Part shown: positions 35,503 through 43,716 of the stretch, in pieces | Layout: each line of letters starts with the position of its first letter | How positions within the stretch are numbered: position 1 is the first letter of the stretch | DNA from: Pseudopedobacter beijingensis | GTDB lineage: Bacteria; Bacteroidota; Bacteroidia; Sphingobacteriales; Sphingobacteriaceae | Direction of reading: 5' to 3' | Assembly (NCBI RefSeq): GCF_042678145.1 | Contig: NZ_JBHUDG010000012.1 | Location: 1 to 64,000, forward strand | DNA: 64,000 bases | The notes under the pieces: model-generated | Database searches by the model: none | What the model was told of the DNA's origin: nothing | What the model saw: the letters and a program-made list of their open reading frames with translations, nothing else | Translations under genes and position numbers: made by a program

Positions 35503-36384
35503 ATGACCACACATATTCCAACATACAGCATTTGTAATTTAATAGACGAATTTAACAATATGCAGGATTGTGTGGTTCTTGATTTACAAGAATTCATCTC
35601 CGAGAAACCCGATTTAGTAACTTCACCCCATCGCCATTCTTTTTATCAGATTTTATTTATTTTAGAAGGCACCGGCGAACATTTTATTGATTTTAAAACC
35701 CATACTATTCAAAAAGGTGATTTGTATTTTTTGGTTCCCGGGCAAATTCATAAATGGATTTTTGATGTAACAGCATGTGGCATCGTTATAAACTTTAATC
35801 ATAATTTTTTCAGCTCGTTTCTGGCAAGAAGAAATTATCTCGAAGATTTTCCTTTTTTTATTGGTAACGGTGAATATTCTAAAGTATCGTTACAAAATAA
35901 ATTTGTTGATACACAGCAGATATTCAATAAAATACAAACCGAATATAAAGCTTGTAACGAGTGTAGTTGGGATTTATTAAGGTTGTATTTGTTGGAACTT
36001 TTTATTATAAGCAACAGGGTAATCAATACAGAACATTTTATCAAAATAGAAAACAAGCACCAGTTTTTGTTGCTTCGGAATTTTGAGAAACTGGTAGAAG
36101 AAAATTATAAACAGAAAAAACTTCCGAAAGATTATGCCGAAATGCTTTTTGTTACTCCCAATCATTTAAACGCCTTGTGCCAGAAAATTAAAGGAATTTC
36201 GGCAGGTGAACTGATACGCAACCGTATTTTGTTAGAGATTAAACGCTTGTTGGTAAACTCTTCACTAACAATATCCGAAATTGCTTACGAACTTAATTAT
36301 CAGGATAATTCGTACTTCTCACGGTTCTTTAAAAAAAATACAGGATTCTCTCCCGAAGAATTCAGAGCTTCAAAATATGTGTAA
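35503..36384 (+). CDS. AraC family regulator
   Basis: This 293-residue protein has an N-terminal cupin (SPHRHSFYQILFILEGTGEHFID) and a C-terminal double HTH ending SYFSRFFKKNTGFSPEEFRAS. The natural target is the following ba3 oxidase operon. That promoter has a -7 box TAGCTTTG but no Crp/Fnr-type site. Effector unknown. Confidence 0.88.
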   Translation: MTTHIPTYSICNLIDEFNNMQDCVVLDLQEFISEKPDLVTSPHRHSFYQILFILEGTGEHFIDFKTHTIQKGDLYFLVPGQIHKWIFDVTACGIVINFNHNFFSSFLARRNYLEDFPFFIGNGEYSKVSLQNKFVDTQQIFNKIQTEYKACNECSWDLLRLYLLELFIISNRVINTEHFIKIENKHQFLLLRNFEKLVEENYKQKKLPKDYAEMLFVTPNHLNALCQKIKGISAGELIRNRILLEIKRLLVNSSLTISEIAYELNYQDNSYFSRFFKKNTGFSPEEFRASKYV

Positions 36385-36415
36385 AAAACGAATCTTAAAT
36401 AAAGATTCGTTTTTT
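36383..36415 (+). terminator. Terminator of the AraC-type gene
   Basis: A 14-bp stem AAAAAACGAATCTT/AAGATTCGTTTTTT with a 5-nt loop starts within the stop codon and ends in a T run. Confidence 0.85.
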
Positions 36416-36488
36416 TATTTAAAACCAAATCAGTAAAAAGTACCATAGTAAAACTAATTATGTAAACCTTTATTCTATAAGGGCAAAG

Positions 36489-36496
36489 TAGCTTTG
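36489..36496 (+). promoter_or_regulatory. -7 box of the ba3 oxidase operon
   Basis: TAGCTTTG lies 36 bp upstream of the small subunit ATG. Repeated GTAAAA and GTAAA words at 36433-36466 could be AraC-type half sites. They do not match the Crp/Fnr palindrome. Confidence 0.45.
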
Positions 36497-36531
36497 TGGT
36501 ATAAAAAAGACTCTCATTAAAAGAAAAGCAA

Positions 36532-36666
36532 ATGGAAAACGATCACCAATCAGAAATCGAGAAAAACTTTAAACCCAAAGGTACCATTGCCTTTTTGGTG
36601 CTGCTGTTAATTTTGGCAGCAATGGTTTGGTTTAGTGTGTACAATCTTCAAATAGAACGTCATTAA
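36532..36666 (+). CDS. Short single-helix subunit of the ba3-type oxidase
   Basis: This 44-residue protein starts with an acidic soluble end (MENDHQSEIEKNF), followed by one membrane helix around TIAFLVLLLILAAMVWFSVY. It lies 18 bp before the subunit II gene and directly after the -7 box. ba3 oxidases have a one-helix subunit IIa, and a homologue with this topology is expected here. The call rests on topology and position. Confidence 0.7.
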   Translation: MENDHQSEIEKNFKPKGTIAFLVLLLILAAMVWFSVYNLQIERH

Positions 36667-36684
36667 TCAATAACAGAATCAGAT

Positions 36685-37134
36685 ATGAACAAGTACGAAT
36701 TACGGGCTATTCTTTTAAGTGCTTCTTTAATGGGAATATTTCTTTTTGCGATTCTCTACAATGTATATGCACGCAAAATAGATGTGCCTACCTGTATTCC
36801 GTATAATGCTTCTTTTCAGAAAGCTGAAATTAAAGAAGTAGATGATTTGCATTATGAAGTGTACATCATTGCTAAAATGTGGACGTTTGATCCGGGTGAA
36901 ATCATTATTCCGCCGGGAAGCACCGTAGATTTTTATCTTACTTCTGCCGATGTGGTTCACGGTTTCAGTATTGAACGTAAAGGAGTAAACCTAATGGCAG
37001 TTCCCGGAGCCGTAAATAAAGTAACGGTACATTTTCCCGATTACGGAACTTACCGTATTGTGTGTCATGAATATTGCGGAATAGGGCATCATAACATGAT
37101 GGGAAAAATATTAGTAACCAATTTAACGAATTAA
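36685..37134 (+). CDS. ba3-type cytochrome c oxidase subunit II
   Basis: This 149-residue protein has one N-terminal helix and a periplasmic cupredoxin domain. The CuA ligands are visible: His92, Cys127, Glu129, Cys131, His135 and Met138 in CHEYCGIGHHNMMG. The short length with a single helix is typical of B-type oxidases. Confidence 0.92.
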   Translation: MNKYELRAILLSASLMGIFLFAILYNVYARKIDVPTCIPYNASFQKAEIKEVDDLHYEVYIIAKMWTFDPGEIIIPPGSTVDFYLTSADVVHGFSIERKGVNLMAVPGAVNKVTVHFPDYGTYRIVCHEYCGIGHHNMMGKILVTNLTN

Positions 37135-37144
37135 AAAAAGAGTG

Positions 37145-38866
37145 ATGAATATTTCAAAATCTTTTCAAAGAACCATACTTACCGGATTATTTATGCCAAT
37201 GTCGCTTTTTATCCTTGGTGTGTATAATGGCGTAATGCAAACCTTGTACAGAGCAGGTGTTTTGCAACAGGAAGCGGTTGCCGGAATTAATTATTATCAA
37301 GGTTTAACAATGCATGGTGTTATTAACGCTATTGTATTAACAACATTCTTCGCCGTAGTTTTCGGACATGTAATTATGGGGCATTATCTTAAAAAAGAGC
37401 CTCCTAAATGGTCTTATCAAACTTCTATGATTTTAATGGTTGTAGGAACATTGATCGATGTTGTTTTAATGGTTTTAGGAAAGGCACAAGCATTGTACAC
37501 TTTTTATGCACCTTTAAAAAACTCGCCGCTTTTTTATGTAGGTACCTCACTTTTAATTATTGGTAGCTGGATTGCTTTTTTCGGTTGGATTGCTACTTAT
37601 AAAGAGTGGAGAAAAGAAAACCCTGATGCCAAAATGCCTATTGCTGTTTTAGCTACTTTTGTAAACTTTACCATGTGGGTAATTGCTTCTATTCCGGTAG
37701 CTTATGAATCGTTAGTGATTTTATTGCCGTGGTCTGCCGGTTGGACAGAAGACATCAATGTTCCGCTTACACGTATGCTTTTCTGGATGTTTGGGCACCC
37801 GTTGGTTTATTTCTGGTTATTGCCTGCTTATACGGCATTTTATACTATTTTGCCTAAAGTAAGTGGGGGAAAACTTTATTCGGGTAACGCAGCCCGTATG
37901 GCATTTTTACTGTTTTTGATACTATCTACACCTGTTGGAGTTCACCACCAATTTAGTGAACCGGTAATGGAACAGGGAACCAAAATGTGGGTAAGCATTC
38001 TTACGTTTGCAGTTTCTATTCCGAGTTTTATGACGGCTTTTACCGTTGGTGCTTCGTTAGAGGTTGCCGGTAGAAAAAGAGGTGCAAAGGGATTATTAAA
38101 CTGGATGACACATTTGCCATGGTTTGATTCTAAAAACTATCTTTTTGGATATTTTATCTGTGGATTGCTACTGTTCATATTTGGTGGATTATCAGGAATT
38201 GTAAATGCGTCTTATGCCTTAAATCAAATGGTTCACAATACAGGTTGGGTTCCCGGGCACTTTCATATGACGGTTGCCGGACCAACATTATTAGTAATAC
38301 TGGGAATGAGTATTTATATGTACAGTAAGGTTTCAGGCAAAAAAATAAAAATGTTATCTGTTGTTACCATTGTACCTTATTTATGGCTAATTGGTACAGC
38401 TTTACTTTCTCACGGATTAATGGCAGGTGGATTAATGGGCGAACCCCGAAGAACCAATTTAGGAATGTCGTACACCAATCCATCGCACGAATTGTTTAAT
38501 CAATATTGGGTGCCATCTACTACTACAACTATGGTAGGTGGTATCATGATGGGAGTGGCTGCATTGTTATATTTTATTGCTTTTTTTTCAACTGCTTTTG
38601 GAAAAAGCACAGAACAAGCTTCTGTTGAACTTCCCGAAGCAGAAGAATTGCATAGCGAAAAACCAATTCCTTTATTACACAATATGAAACCGTGGATTAT
38701 TGTCAGCATCATTCTTACGTTGATTACTTATTTACCATCTTTAAAAAATGTGTTCAAATACAGTCAACCAGTTCCAAACAAGTTTGAAGCAGAAAGTCCG
38801 GTTAATACAACGAAAGTAGATCAAAAAACAAAACAAATTTCTTCTGAAAATGAAAAAACTAAGTAA
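37145..38866 (+). CDS. ba3-type cytochrome c oxidase subunit I
   Basis: The protein is 573 residues with about 13 helices. It has the haem-copper motifs MHGVINAIV (low-spin haem His), HPLVYFWLLPAY (CuB His and cross-linked Tyr), VHHQF and WVPGHFHMTV. The sequence follows the B-type (ba3) pattern, without the D-channel residues of A-type enzymes. ATG 37145 is used; a GTG at 37142 is also in frame. Electrons come from cytochrome c. No subunit III is encoded nearby. Confidence 0.92.
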   Translation: MNISKSFQRTILTGLFMPMSLFILGVYNGVMQTLYRAGVLQQEAVAGINYYQGLTMHGVINAIVLTTFFAVVFGHVIMGHYLKKEPPKWSYQTSMILMVVGTLIDVVLMVLGKAQALYTFYAPLKNSPLFYVGTSLLIIGSWIAFFGWIATYKEWRKENPDAKMPIAVLATFVNFTMWVIASIPVAYESLVILLPWSAGWTEDINVPLTRMLFWMFGHPLVYFWLLPAYTAFYTILPKVSGGKLYSGNAARMAFLLFLILSTPVGVHHQFSEPVMEQGTKMWVSILTFAVSIPSFMTAFTVGASLEVAGRKRGAKGLLNWMTHLPWFDSKNYLFGYFICGLLLFIFGGLSGIVNASYALNQMVHNTGWVPGHFHMTVAGPTLLVILGMSIYMYSKVSGKKIKMLSVVTIVPYLWLIGTALLSHGLMAGGLMGEPRRTNLGMSYTNPSHELFNQYWVPSTTTTMVGGIMMGVAALLYFIAFFSTAFGKSTEQASVELPEAEELHSEKPIPLLHNMKPWIIVSIILTLITYLPSLKNVFKYSQPVPNKFEAESPVNTTKVDQKTKQISSENEKTK

Positions 38867-39500
38867 AAAAGCATGGATACTTTTCTTTAGTCTGGCAATT
38901 GTTTTGCCAACGGCGGTATTTTTCACAATGCGTTACTATCAACAAAATATATCAGAGTTACCGTATTACGCAGAGAATTATACCATACAAAATAATGTTC
39001 CCGATTTTAAAGTTCCAGAATATCAATTTATAAATCAAGATAGTTTACCAGTTGATCATTCATTTACTGACGGAAAAATCTGGGTGGCTCATTATTTTTT
39101 CACTACTTGCCCGACCATTTGTCCGGCGATGATTTCCGGAATTTCAGATGTTCAGGAACATTTCAAAGAAAATGATGAGGTTCGTATTGTTTCTTTCACA
39201 GTAAATCCGGAAACAGACACGCCTGAAGTTCTCAAAAATTATGCTGAAGACAAAGGGATAGATACCCGGCAATGGCAATTAGCAACCGGAGATAAAAAGT
39301 TGTTGTACCGCTTTGCCCGAAAGGGATTGTTTATTGAAGCTACCGACGGAGACGGAGGTGCAAATGATTTTATACATAGTGAAAAATTGGTTTTAATAGA
39401 CCGTGAAAATCGCATCAGAGGCTATTATGATGGAACGGAAACCTCTGATATAAAACTTTTGATTAACGACATTCAGCGTTTGCTGGAAGAAAAAAAATAA
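38850..39500 (+). CDS. SCO1/SenC copper chaperone
   Basis: This 216-residue protein has an N-terminal membrane anchor and a thioredoxin-like domain. Copper ligands Cys87 and Cys91 sit in TTCPTICPAM, and the distal His is in FIHSEKLVLID. SCO proteins load the CuA site of subunit II. The gene overlaps the end of subunit I by 17 bp. Confidence 0.92.
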   Translation: MKKLSKKAWILFFSLAIVLPTAVFFTMRYYQQNISELPYYAENYTIQNNVPDFKVPEYQFINQDSLPVDHSFTDGKIWVAHYFFTTCPTICPAMISGISDVQEHFKENDEVRIVSFTVNPETDTPEVLKNYAEDKGIDTRQWQLATGDKKLLYRFARKGLFIEATDGDGGANDFIHSEKLVLIDRENRIRGYYDGTETSDIKLLINDIQRLLEEKK

Positions 39501-39506
39501 AGACAG

Positions 39507-40106
39507 ATGAAAAAGATTTTCAAATTTATGCCGATACTGTTTTTAGTAACTTTTTCTGTTAATGCTCAGGAAGGTGCTGAGGCAGGTAAAGCAATTTTCA
39601 ACAATCGTTGTGCTTCCTGTCACGCAGTAGGAAAAAAATTAGTAGGGCCCGATTTAAAAGATGTAGATCAACGACATAATCAGGAATGGATTGTAAACTT
39701 TGTACGCCACTCACAGCAAGTTATCAAATCAGGTGACAAAGCCGCAGTAACTTTATTTGAAGAGTATAACAAAACCCTAATGCCTGACCATTTAGATCTT
39801 ACAGCTGCCGATATTGATCATATTCTTAATTTTATTAAAGAAGAATCGGTAAAAGTAGCGAATGCACCATCATCTCCAATAGTGCCCGATCGGTACAAAC
39901 CTTACAAAGGCGAAAGCAGCTTATGGCACCAGATATTGTATTTGGATTTACCAGGAAATCATACTCCGGTTACTAAAAACGATACGCAATTCTGGTTTGT
40001 TTTAACGGTTATTTTTATAGTGATTGTTTCTGTATTTTATGCTGTTGTAAAAGTAAATCAGTTTGTAGATAAATTAGACAAAAATAATCCGCCTTCAAAT
40101 CAATAG
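39507..40106 (+). CDS. Membrane-anchored c-type cytochrome
   Basis: This 199-residue protein has a signal peptide ending at VNAQ, one haem site CASCH at 35-39, a likely axial Met in LMPDHL, and a C-terminal membrane helix (about 160-185) that anchors the haem domain in the periplasm. It probably feeds electrons to the ba3 oxidase encoded just upstream. Confidence 0.9.
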   Translation: MKKIFKFMPILFLVTFSVNAQEGAEAGKAIFNNRCASCHAVGKKLVGPDLKDVDQRHNQEWIVNFVRHSQQVIKSGDKAAVTLFEEYNKTLMPDHLDLTAADIDHILNFIKEESVKVANAPSSPIVPDRYKPYKGESSLWHQILYLDLPGNHTPVTKNDTQFWFVLTVIFIVIVSVFYAVVKVNQFVDKLDKNNPPSNQ

Positions 40107-40118
40107 AAAGCGGATTAT
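40084..40118. terminator. Terminator between cytochrome c and SoxB-like genes
   Basis: A 9-bp stem ATAATCCGC/GCGGATTAT includes the last codons of the cytochrome gene and is followed by CTTTTGTT. It serves the convergent genes. Confidence 0.6.
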
Positions 40119-40124
40119 CTTTTG

Positions 40125-41741
40125 TTATCTAAAACGATACCCCGTTTCAGCCATTTGAGAGAACGCATTCGTGCCTAAATCTACTGCGATGGAACGACCG
40201 TCCAACACAGGACTTACGGTACCTTTCACTTTCAGGTATTCTTCTACAGCATCGTGTAAAGTATAATCTTTGATCTGTACATTTTTACCATTTGGCATAC
40301 GGCACAAAACGTGTAAAGGTTCTCCGGTACGGTTACACGAAGCCATTTTATAGGTTTTATCAAGTTCCATTGGCTTGCCCTGAATGGTTACTTCAATTAC
40401 ACGTTCGCCCATTTCTTTTGAGCTGTCGAACTTTAAGGTCATTCCCGAAAAACGAACCAGCCAACCGCCAAACCTCTTAGACGGATCTTTGGCAAAAACA
40501 TTGTTGATTTCTTTTTCTAACCAATTTTTGATTTGCTGACCGCTTACTTCGCCTATTTTCATATGTTCGTCCACAGGTAGCATTCGCCATAGATCTTCTT
40601 TTGTAATGGCTTTTTTACCACTTTCATCGGGAACGATCGGCACACCAAAACGAAAACCATTAGATGTAGCAAAATCCGCTCCCGATTTCCAAAGCAAGGC
40701 ATCGGTAATCATATTGTCCATTGGGTTTTCTACCACTAAATAGCGATACATAGGAGTACTGGTATAACCCAAAACACGCTGCATATCGTTTTTATAAGGA
40801 GTAATTGATTGATTGACCAATTGTTGTACTTCAGCATCGGCGGGATATTTTTCGGGATCAACTTCCATCAGTTCATAATCATAACCAACGATTTTTTTGT
40901 TTTTGACTTTTAAGTTCAATTTTCCTACAAACGAACCAAAAGCACCCGGTTCTACAACCGTTGTAAATTTACCTTTTATTGGTTTTCGGATGCGTTCGTG
41001 TGTGTCGTTTCCAAAGATAAAATCCACACCTTGTACCGCAGGATTATTTGCCAATAATACTTGTTTGGAAATGCCAATATGTGCCACCAGAAAGAGCAAA
41101 TCCACTTTTTGGTTCTCTTTAAGCTCTTTGATGAGCTCTTTTAGGTTATTTTCTACTTCGGTGAATTTTAATCCTTCGCTGAAACCGGGATTTTGACGTA
41201 TCGGTACTTCAGGGTCATTGTAAGCGATAAAGCCCATTTTCACACCTTTCTTTTCGGTAATCCAATACGGTGGAAAGATTGGTTGCTGATCTTTTTCGTG
41301 AAACATATTCGATACAATGATATTGGTTTTGTAGCCATTCATCACATCTAGCATCACCTGTTTGCCATAAATAACTTCCCAGTTGCCCGGAATCAATAAA
41401 TCATAATTCATAGATTGGATGAGGGTAGGAAATATTTTCCCTTCAGATTGTACACTTTCGCCACTTCCTTGTATCAAATCGCCACCATCTATAAAAATAG
41501 TTCCATTAGGGTTTTCTTTACGAACCGATTCTACCAATGTTTTTATATTGGCTAATCCACCTGCATTTCTAAACACAATGGAATCATTCTCTACAAACAA
41601 CTCCGAATGCGGATTGAGATAAGCGTGTATATCGGCAGTTTGAAGAATGGTTATTGTTTCTTCGCCTTGATTTTGCGTATTGTTGCAGGAGGTCAGTAAC
41701 ACCGAGCCCACAATTATTCCTATTAAACTTTTCATCATCAT
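40125..41741 (-). CDS. SoxB-like 5'-nucleotidase family lipoprotein
   Basis: The protein is 538 residues with a lipoprotein signal (lipobox LLTSC). The metallophosphatase motifs are TADIHAYLNPH, GGDLIQGSG, GNWEVIYG and GNDTHER, followed by a 5'-nucleotidase C-terminal domain. The GNWEVIYG and GGWLVRFSGMTLKF segments resemble SoxB thiosulfohydrolase more than UshA. No SoxXA or SoxYZ is present in the window. It may release sulfate from a different carrier or be a plain 5'-nucleotidase. It is the last gene of a leftward operon with DsrE and DoxX. Confidence 0.75.
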   Translation of the reverse strand: MMMKSLIGIIVGSVLLTSCNNTQNQGEETITILQTADIHAYLNPHSELFVENDSIVFRNAGGLANIKTLVESVRKENPNGTIFIDGGDLIQGSGESVQSEGKIFPTLIQSMNYDLLIPGNWEVIYGKQVMLDVMNGYKTNIIVSNMFHEKDQQPIFPPYWITEKKGVKMGFIAYNDPEVPIRQNPGFSEGLKFTEVENNLKELIKELKENQKVDLLFLVAHIGISKQVLLANNPAVQGVDFIFGNDTHERIRKPIKGKFTTVVEPGAFGSFVGKLNLKVKNKKIVGYDYELMEVDPEKYPADAEVQQLVNQSITPYKNDMQRVLGYTSTPMYRYLVVENPMDNMITDALLWKSGADFATSNGFRFGVPIVPDESGKKAITKEDLWRMLPVDEHMKIGEVSGQQIKNWLEKEINNVFAKDPSKRFGGWLVRFSGMTLKFDSSKEMGERVIEVTIQGKPMELDKTYKMASCNRTGEPLHVLCRMPNGKNVQIKDYTLHDAVEEYLKVKGTVSPVLDGRSIAVDLGTNAFSQMAETGYRFR

Positions 41742-41746
41742 AAATT

Positions 41747-42187
41747 TTAAAGTGTTATGGTTTTAAAACCTGATTCCTGCAAACCAAAAAGGTAAGTAAA
41801 GCCGTTAGGTGTAGTTAGAATTGATGAATGATATTGCGATTTTTTCACACCTAATTTTTCCATTGCAAATTCGCAAACAACAATTTTAACGCCTGCTTTT
41901 TGAGCTTTTTCAATGAATGGTTGTAATTCCGGATTTTCAGTCAAATCCTTAACGACTTCCCCGATAAGCACAATTTCAAATTGTATTTTCGGACTTTTGG
42001 CTTTGTATTCTTCACCTGTCATAACCGATACCATAAAATGCTTGTAGTTCTGAACTAATAAGGCATATTTTCCATTCTTTTTAATGGCATTTTCGACCTG
42101 AGATGTTGTTCTATTTTGTGCTTTTACATCGTTGAAAAGTGAAATTCCTACAAGGAATAGAGCTATTATTATGATTTGTTTTTTCAT
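41747..42187 (-). CDS. Exported DsrE-family protein
   Basis: The protein is 146 residues with a signal peptide ending VKAQ, then a DsrE fold with VVCEFAMEKLGVKKSQ, which carries the conserved Cys. DsrE proteins pass sulfane sulfur. An exported version suits the neighbouring SoxB-like lipoprotein. The gene is 5 bp upstream of the SoxB-like gene. Confidence 0.8.
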   Translation of the reverse strand: MKKQIIIIALFLVGISLFNDVKAQNRTTSQVENAIKKNGKYALLVQNYKHFMVSVMTGEEYKAKSPKIQFEIVLIGEVVKDLTENPELQPFIEKAQKAGVKIVVCEFAMEKLGVKKSQYHSSILTTPNGFTYLFGLQESGFKTITL

Positions 42188-42212
42188 TTTAAAATTTGTT
42201 TAAATGTTATTA

Positions 42213-42620
42213 CTATTTGTTATAAAGACTGAATGATTTCGGATTGTTGAGGATAAAAAACAATAGCCCTCCAAATAAGGCAATGTTTTTCCACAGCGGT
42301 CCGTGCATTAACCCATTTCCCATTTGTATTGTTATCGTAATGGGAATAAGTGTTATGAAAAGAAGGATTGCCGACCAACGGGTAAATATTCCCAACAAAA
42401 AAGCAGTTCCGAAAATAAGGAGTACATATCCCGATAAAATCCCTAAAAAATGGGGATCTCCGAAAAAGGTTGCAAAACCACTATAATTTGCATTTTGAAT
42501 ACGTTGGGTTACGCCTTCGGGGTGGATAAGATGCGAAACGCCTGCAACGATAAATATACCGCTGAGTGCCATACGCAACAATAAAACAGATAATCCGCTT
42601 ATCTGGATTTGTTTTTCCAT
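42213..42620 (-). CDS. DoxX family membrane protein
   Basis: This 135-residue protein has four helices and the DoxX opening LLRMALSGIFIVAGVSHLIHPEG. DoxX proteins are linked to thiosulfate:quinone oxidoreductase (DoxDA) and to peroxide resistance complexes. The gene lies between DsrE and a small secreted protein. Confidence 0.85.
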   Translation of the reverse strand: MEKQIQISGLSVLLLRMALSGIFIVAGVSHLIHPEGVTQRIQNANYSGFATFFGDPHFLGILSGYVLLIFGTAFLLGIFTRWSAILLFITLIPITITIQMGNGLMHGPLWKNIALFGGLLFFILNNPKSFSLYNK

Positions 42621-42688
42621 TTATAATTATGATTTGATTGATACTAATTGAAACCGATGCTGTTCAAAACAGCGGATTTATCAGGGTA

Positions 42689-43042
42689 TCAAATCAAGAA
42701 TTGTTGATTGCGGATATGTATAGGAATTTTCTCTTTAAATAAATGATATTGGTCTAAGACAGGAAAAATAAGATGAGCAACAATCCTGTCTTTTTGTATA
42801 AAAGAGAATGGAGGTATGTGTTTTTTGAAAACTTGCTGTTTCTCTTTTTTGTTAGATTTTATGTAGCTGGAACAGAAAGATGCACAACCTATTTTAGCAG
42901 AATTATTTTTTGCGGATTGATTACTTTCAATATTGAACTGCTGTTTCAGATCTCTTTTTACCGAACACGGAATAGCCAAAATAATCGTTAATAAAACGAT
43001 TACGATTTTCCGGTATGTATTTAGAAACTGAAACATAATCAA
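42689..43042 (-). CDS. Small exported Cys-containing protein at the head of the SoxB-like operon
   Basis: The protein is about 117 residues with an N-terminal hydrophobic helix (IVIVLLTIILAIPCS) and a short GCASFCSSY region. The ATG at 43042 lies about 25 bp after a minus-strand -7 box that is coupled to the bidirectional Crp/Fnr site, which supports a real gene. It resembles in layout the small protein at 16513. No family recognised. Confidence 0.6.
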   Translation of the reverse strand: MIMFQFLNTYRKIVIVLLTIILAIPCSVKRDLKQQFNIESNQSAKNNSAKIGCASFCSSYIKSNKKEKQQVFKKHIPPFSFIQKDRIVAHLIFPVLDQYHLFKEKIPIHIRNQQFLI

Positions 43043-43065
43043 CTTAACACAGTTTAAAATTGCAT

Positions 43066-43139
43066 CAAAAATAACAAAATCATATTCATTGGTTTGTAAC
43101 CAATGTTACACATTGAAAATTTCAGATAAACTATTTTTG
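43066..43139. promoter_or_regulatory. Bidirectional Crp/Fnr-type site with two -7 boxes
   Basis: GTAACCAATGTTAC at 43096-43109. On the plus strand TATTTTTG follows at 43132-43139. On the minus strand TATTTTTG lies at 43073-43066. Both are exactly 36 nt from the respective start of the palindrome, so one site could serve two divergent promoters. Confidence 0.75.
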
Positions 43140-43151
43140 AAACAAAAGAAC

Positions 43152-43712
43152 GTGAATTTGAGAATATTAACATTATTATTACTACTAACCGTAGTTTCTT
43201 GTCAGCAAAATACACCTCGTGATAAAGATATTTCTATATTAAAAGACAAGGCTGATTCCATCTCAACCCTTTCACAAAATGTTCTGTTACAAAATGTAGC
43301 TGGTGCAATAAAAAAAGGCGGAACTGAATATGCCGTAGATTTCTGCCAAGTTGAAGCTATACCTATTACTGATTCATTATCAAAAGAAGTTAAGATGTAT
43401 ATTCAACGTATCACAGATAAAAACAGAAATCCCAAAAATAATCTTAAAACAAAAAACGATCGTACTATTTTTGACGAATTCAAAAGAAAGTCTGAATTGT
43501 TTGATACATTACTGATAGAAGAAAAACAATATGTGTATTACAAACGAATCAATCTTGCAATGCCTACCTGTTTGAAGTGTCATGGAAATCCACAAACTGA
43601 TATAGAGAACAAAACCTTACAAAAAATAAACTTATTATACCCAAATGATAAAGCTGTTGGTTATAAGTTAAATGACTTTAGGGGGCTTTGGAAAATAGAG
43701 ATCCCAAAGTAG
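43152..43712 (+). CDS. Tll0287-like (DUF3365) c-type haem lipoprotein
   Basis: The protein is about 186 residues. It has a lipoprotein signal (ILTLLLLLTVVSC) and a single haem site CLKCHG in the C-terminal part. The start must be downstream of the predicted transcript start near 43145, so GTG 43152 or TTG 43158 is used, not the upstream in-frame ATG 43089. DUF3365 proteins act as periplasmic electron carriers or sensors. It is divergent from the SoxB-like operon and shares its operator, so a role in sulfur oxidation is likely. Confidence 0.8.
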   Translation: MNLRILTLLLLLTVVSCQQNTPRDKDISILKDKADSISTLSQNVLLQNVAGAIKKGGTEYAVDFCQVEAIPITDSLSKEVKMYIQRITDKNRNPKNNLKTKNDRTIFDEFKRKSELFDTLLIEEKQYVYYKRINLAMPTCLKCHGNPQTDIENKTLQKINLLYPNDKAVGYKLNDFRGLWKIEIPK

Positions 43713-43716
43713 TTTT

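Noticed and set aside
43089..43151. Upstream ATG start of the DUF3365 lipoprotein
   Set aside because: The operator and -7 box lie at 43096-43139, and the lipoprotein signal fits the later GTG or TTG start.
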